Assembly: GCA_020631735.1 (NCBI GenBank)
Contig: CM036188.1
Span: 17,526,214-17,590,213 of the forward strand
Direction: 5' to 3'
Origin: Saccharum officinarum
Taxonomy: Eukaryota > Streptophyta > Magnoliopsida > Poales > Poaceae
Length of the DNA stretch: 64,000 bases
Part shown: positions 63,961 to 64,000 of the stretch, in pieces
Layout: each line of letters starts with the position of its first letter
How positions within the stretch are numbered: position 1 is the stretch's first letter
Made by a program: the position numbers and the translations under genes
The notes under the pieces: generated by a model
Databases searched by the model: none
Seen by the model: the letters and a program-made list of their open reading frames with translations, nothing else
Told to the model about the DNA's origin: nothing

Positions 63961-64000
63961 TTTCCGGTAGTGAATCATGTAGACAATCCATTAGGTGTAA

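Larger units (their letters stand above)
62447..63972. mobile_element. non-autonomous CACTA element B (1526 bp)
   Basis: It begins CACTACTGGAATTCAGTGC and ends with the inverse of CACTACCGGAAAACAGATC. AAT at 62444-62446 is repeated at 63973-63975. Left and right subterminal regions are packed with TTTGCCGAGTG/CACTCGGCAAA (62468-62610 and 63648-63960). Inside are a tRNA-like module and about three tandem units of ~150 bases with TTTCTCCATCCGA and CATAACTTTTCGAGATCTAC. No transposase. Confidence 0.9.

Overview
The window is nuclear DNA of a grass, most likely of the sugarcane/sorghum/Miscanthus/maize group. The evidence is the nested LTR retrotransposons of grass type, CACTA elements with TTTGCCGAGTG subterminal repeats, and remnants of two gene families that are strongly expanded in grasses (DUF1618 and DUF4220/DUF594). 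No intact host gene is visible. Almost every coding region is transposon-derived or broken. Many single-base indels in homopolymers, and one 100-N gap flanked by two copies of the same 3 kb, also point to a draft long-read assembly.

Layout. (1) 1-10543 plus 25056-~25508: a Sirevirus-type Ty1/copia element on the + strand. Gag and pol are broken by frameshifts, and the 3' part (second half of RT to LTR) is present twice around the gap at 6951-7050. (2) 10544-25050: a complete chromodomain-carrying Ty3/gypsy element (Tekay/Del-like, 3.9 kb LTRs) nested inside the 3' LTR of the Sirevirus. Upstream of gag it carries an extra ORF that begins with an almost exact copy of the histone H3 tail, followed by coiled coil and an acidic C-terminus. 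This is the most interesting item in the window. (3) 25888-29635: a related long LTR on the - strand, probably solo. (4) 30238-31620: a decayed DUF1618 gene (-). (5) 32890-40195: a DUF4220-DUF594 membrane-protein gene (-) split by a young copia element (33959-39149) with identical-length LTRs and a perfect CCTAT target duplication. (6) 41192-42835: a Mutator-like element with a 9-bp target duplication. (7) 45750-46748: a divergently oriented, truncated DUF4220 paralogue (+), abutting (8) 46791-53580: a CACTA element encoding TNP2-like and Transposase_24 domains (-) with only its right end recognisable. (9) 53915-57100: degraded CACTA, LINE and MITE sequence. (10) 57211-57872: an internally deleted second DUF1618 copy (-). 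(11) 58127-59943: a Helitron that captured a piece of the splicing-factor gene CWC22. (12) 60142-61429 and 62447-63972: two non-autonomous CACTA elements with matching 3-bp target duplications. Both carry a tRNA-like SINE-like module and one carries an 83-bp perfect hairpin.

The genes do not form a working pathway. The window is a record of nested insertion, gene-fragment capture and decay. Several stop codons lie where C-to-T change at methylated sites would create them. The ideas worth following are the histone-tail mimic in a chromodomain retroelement, the repeated 3' splice-site/ATG arrangement in the same element, the tRNA-like module inside CACTA elements, and the Helitron capture of CWC22.
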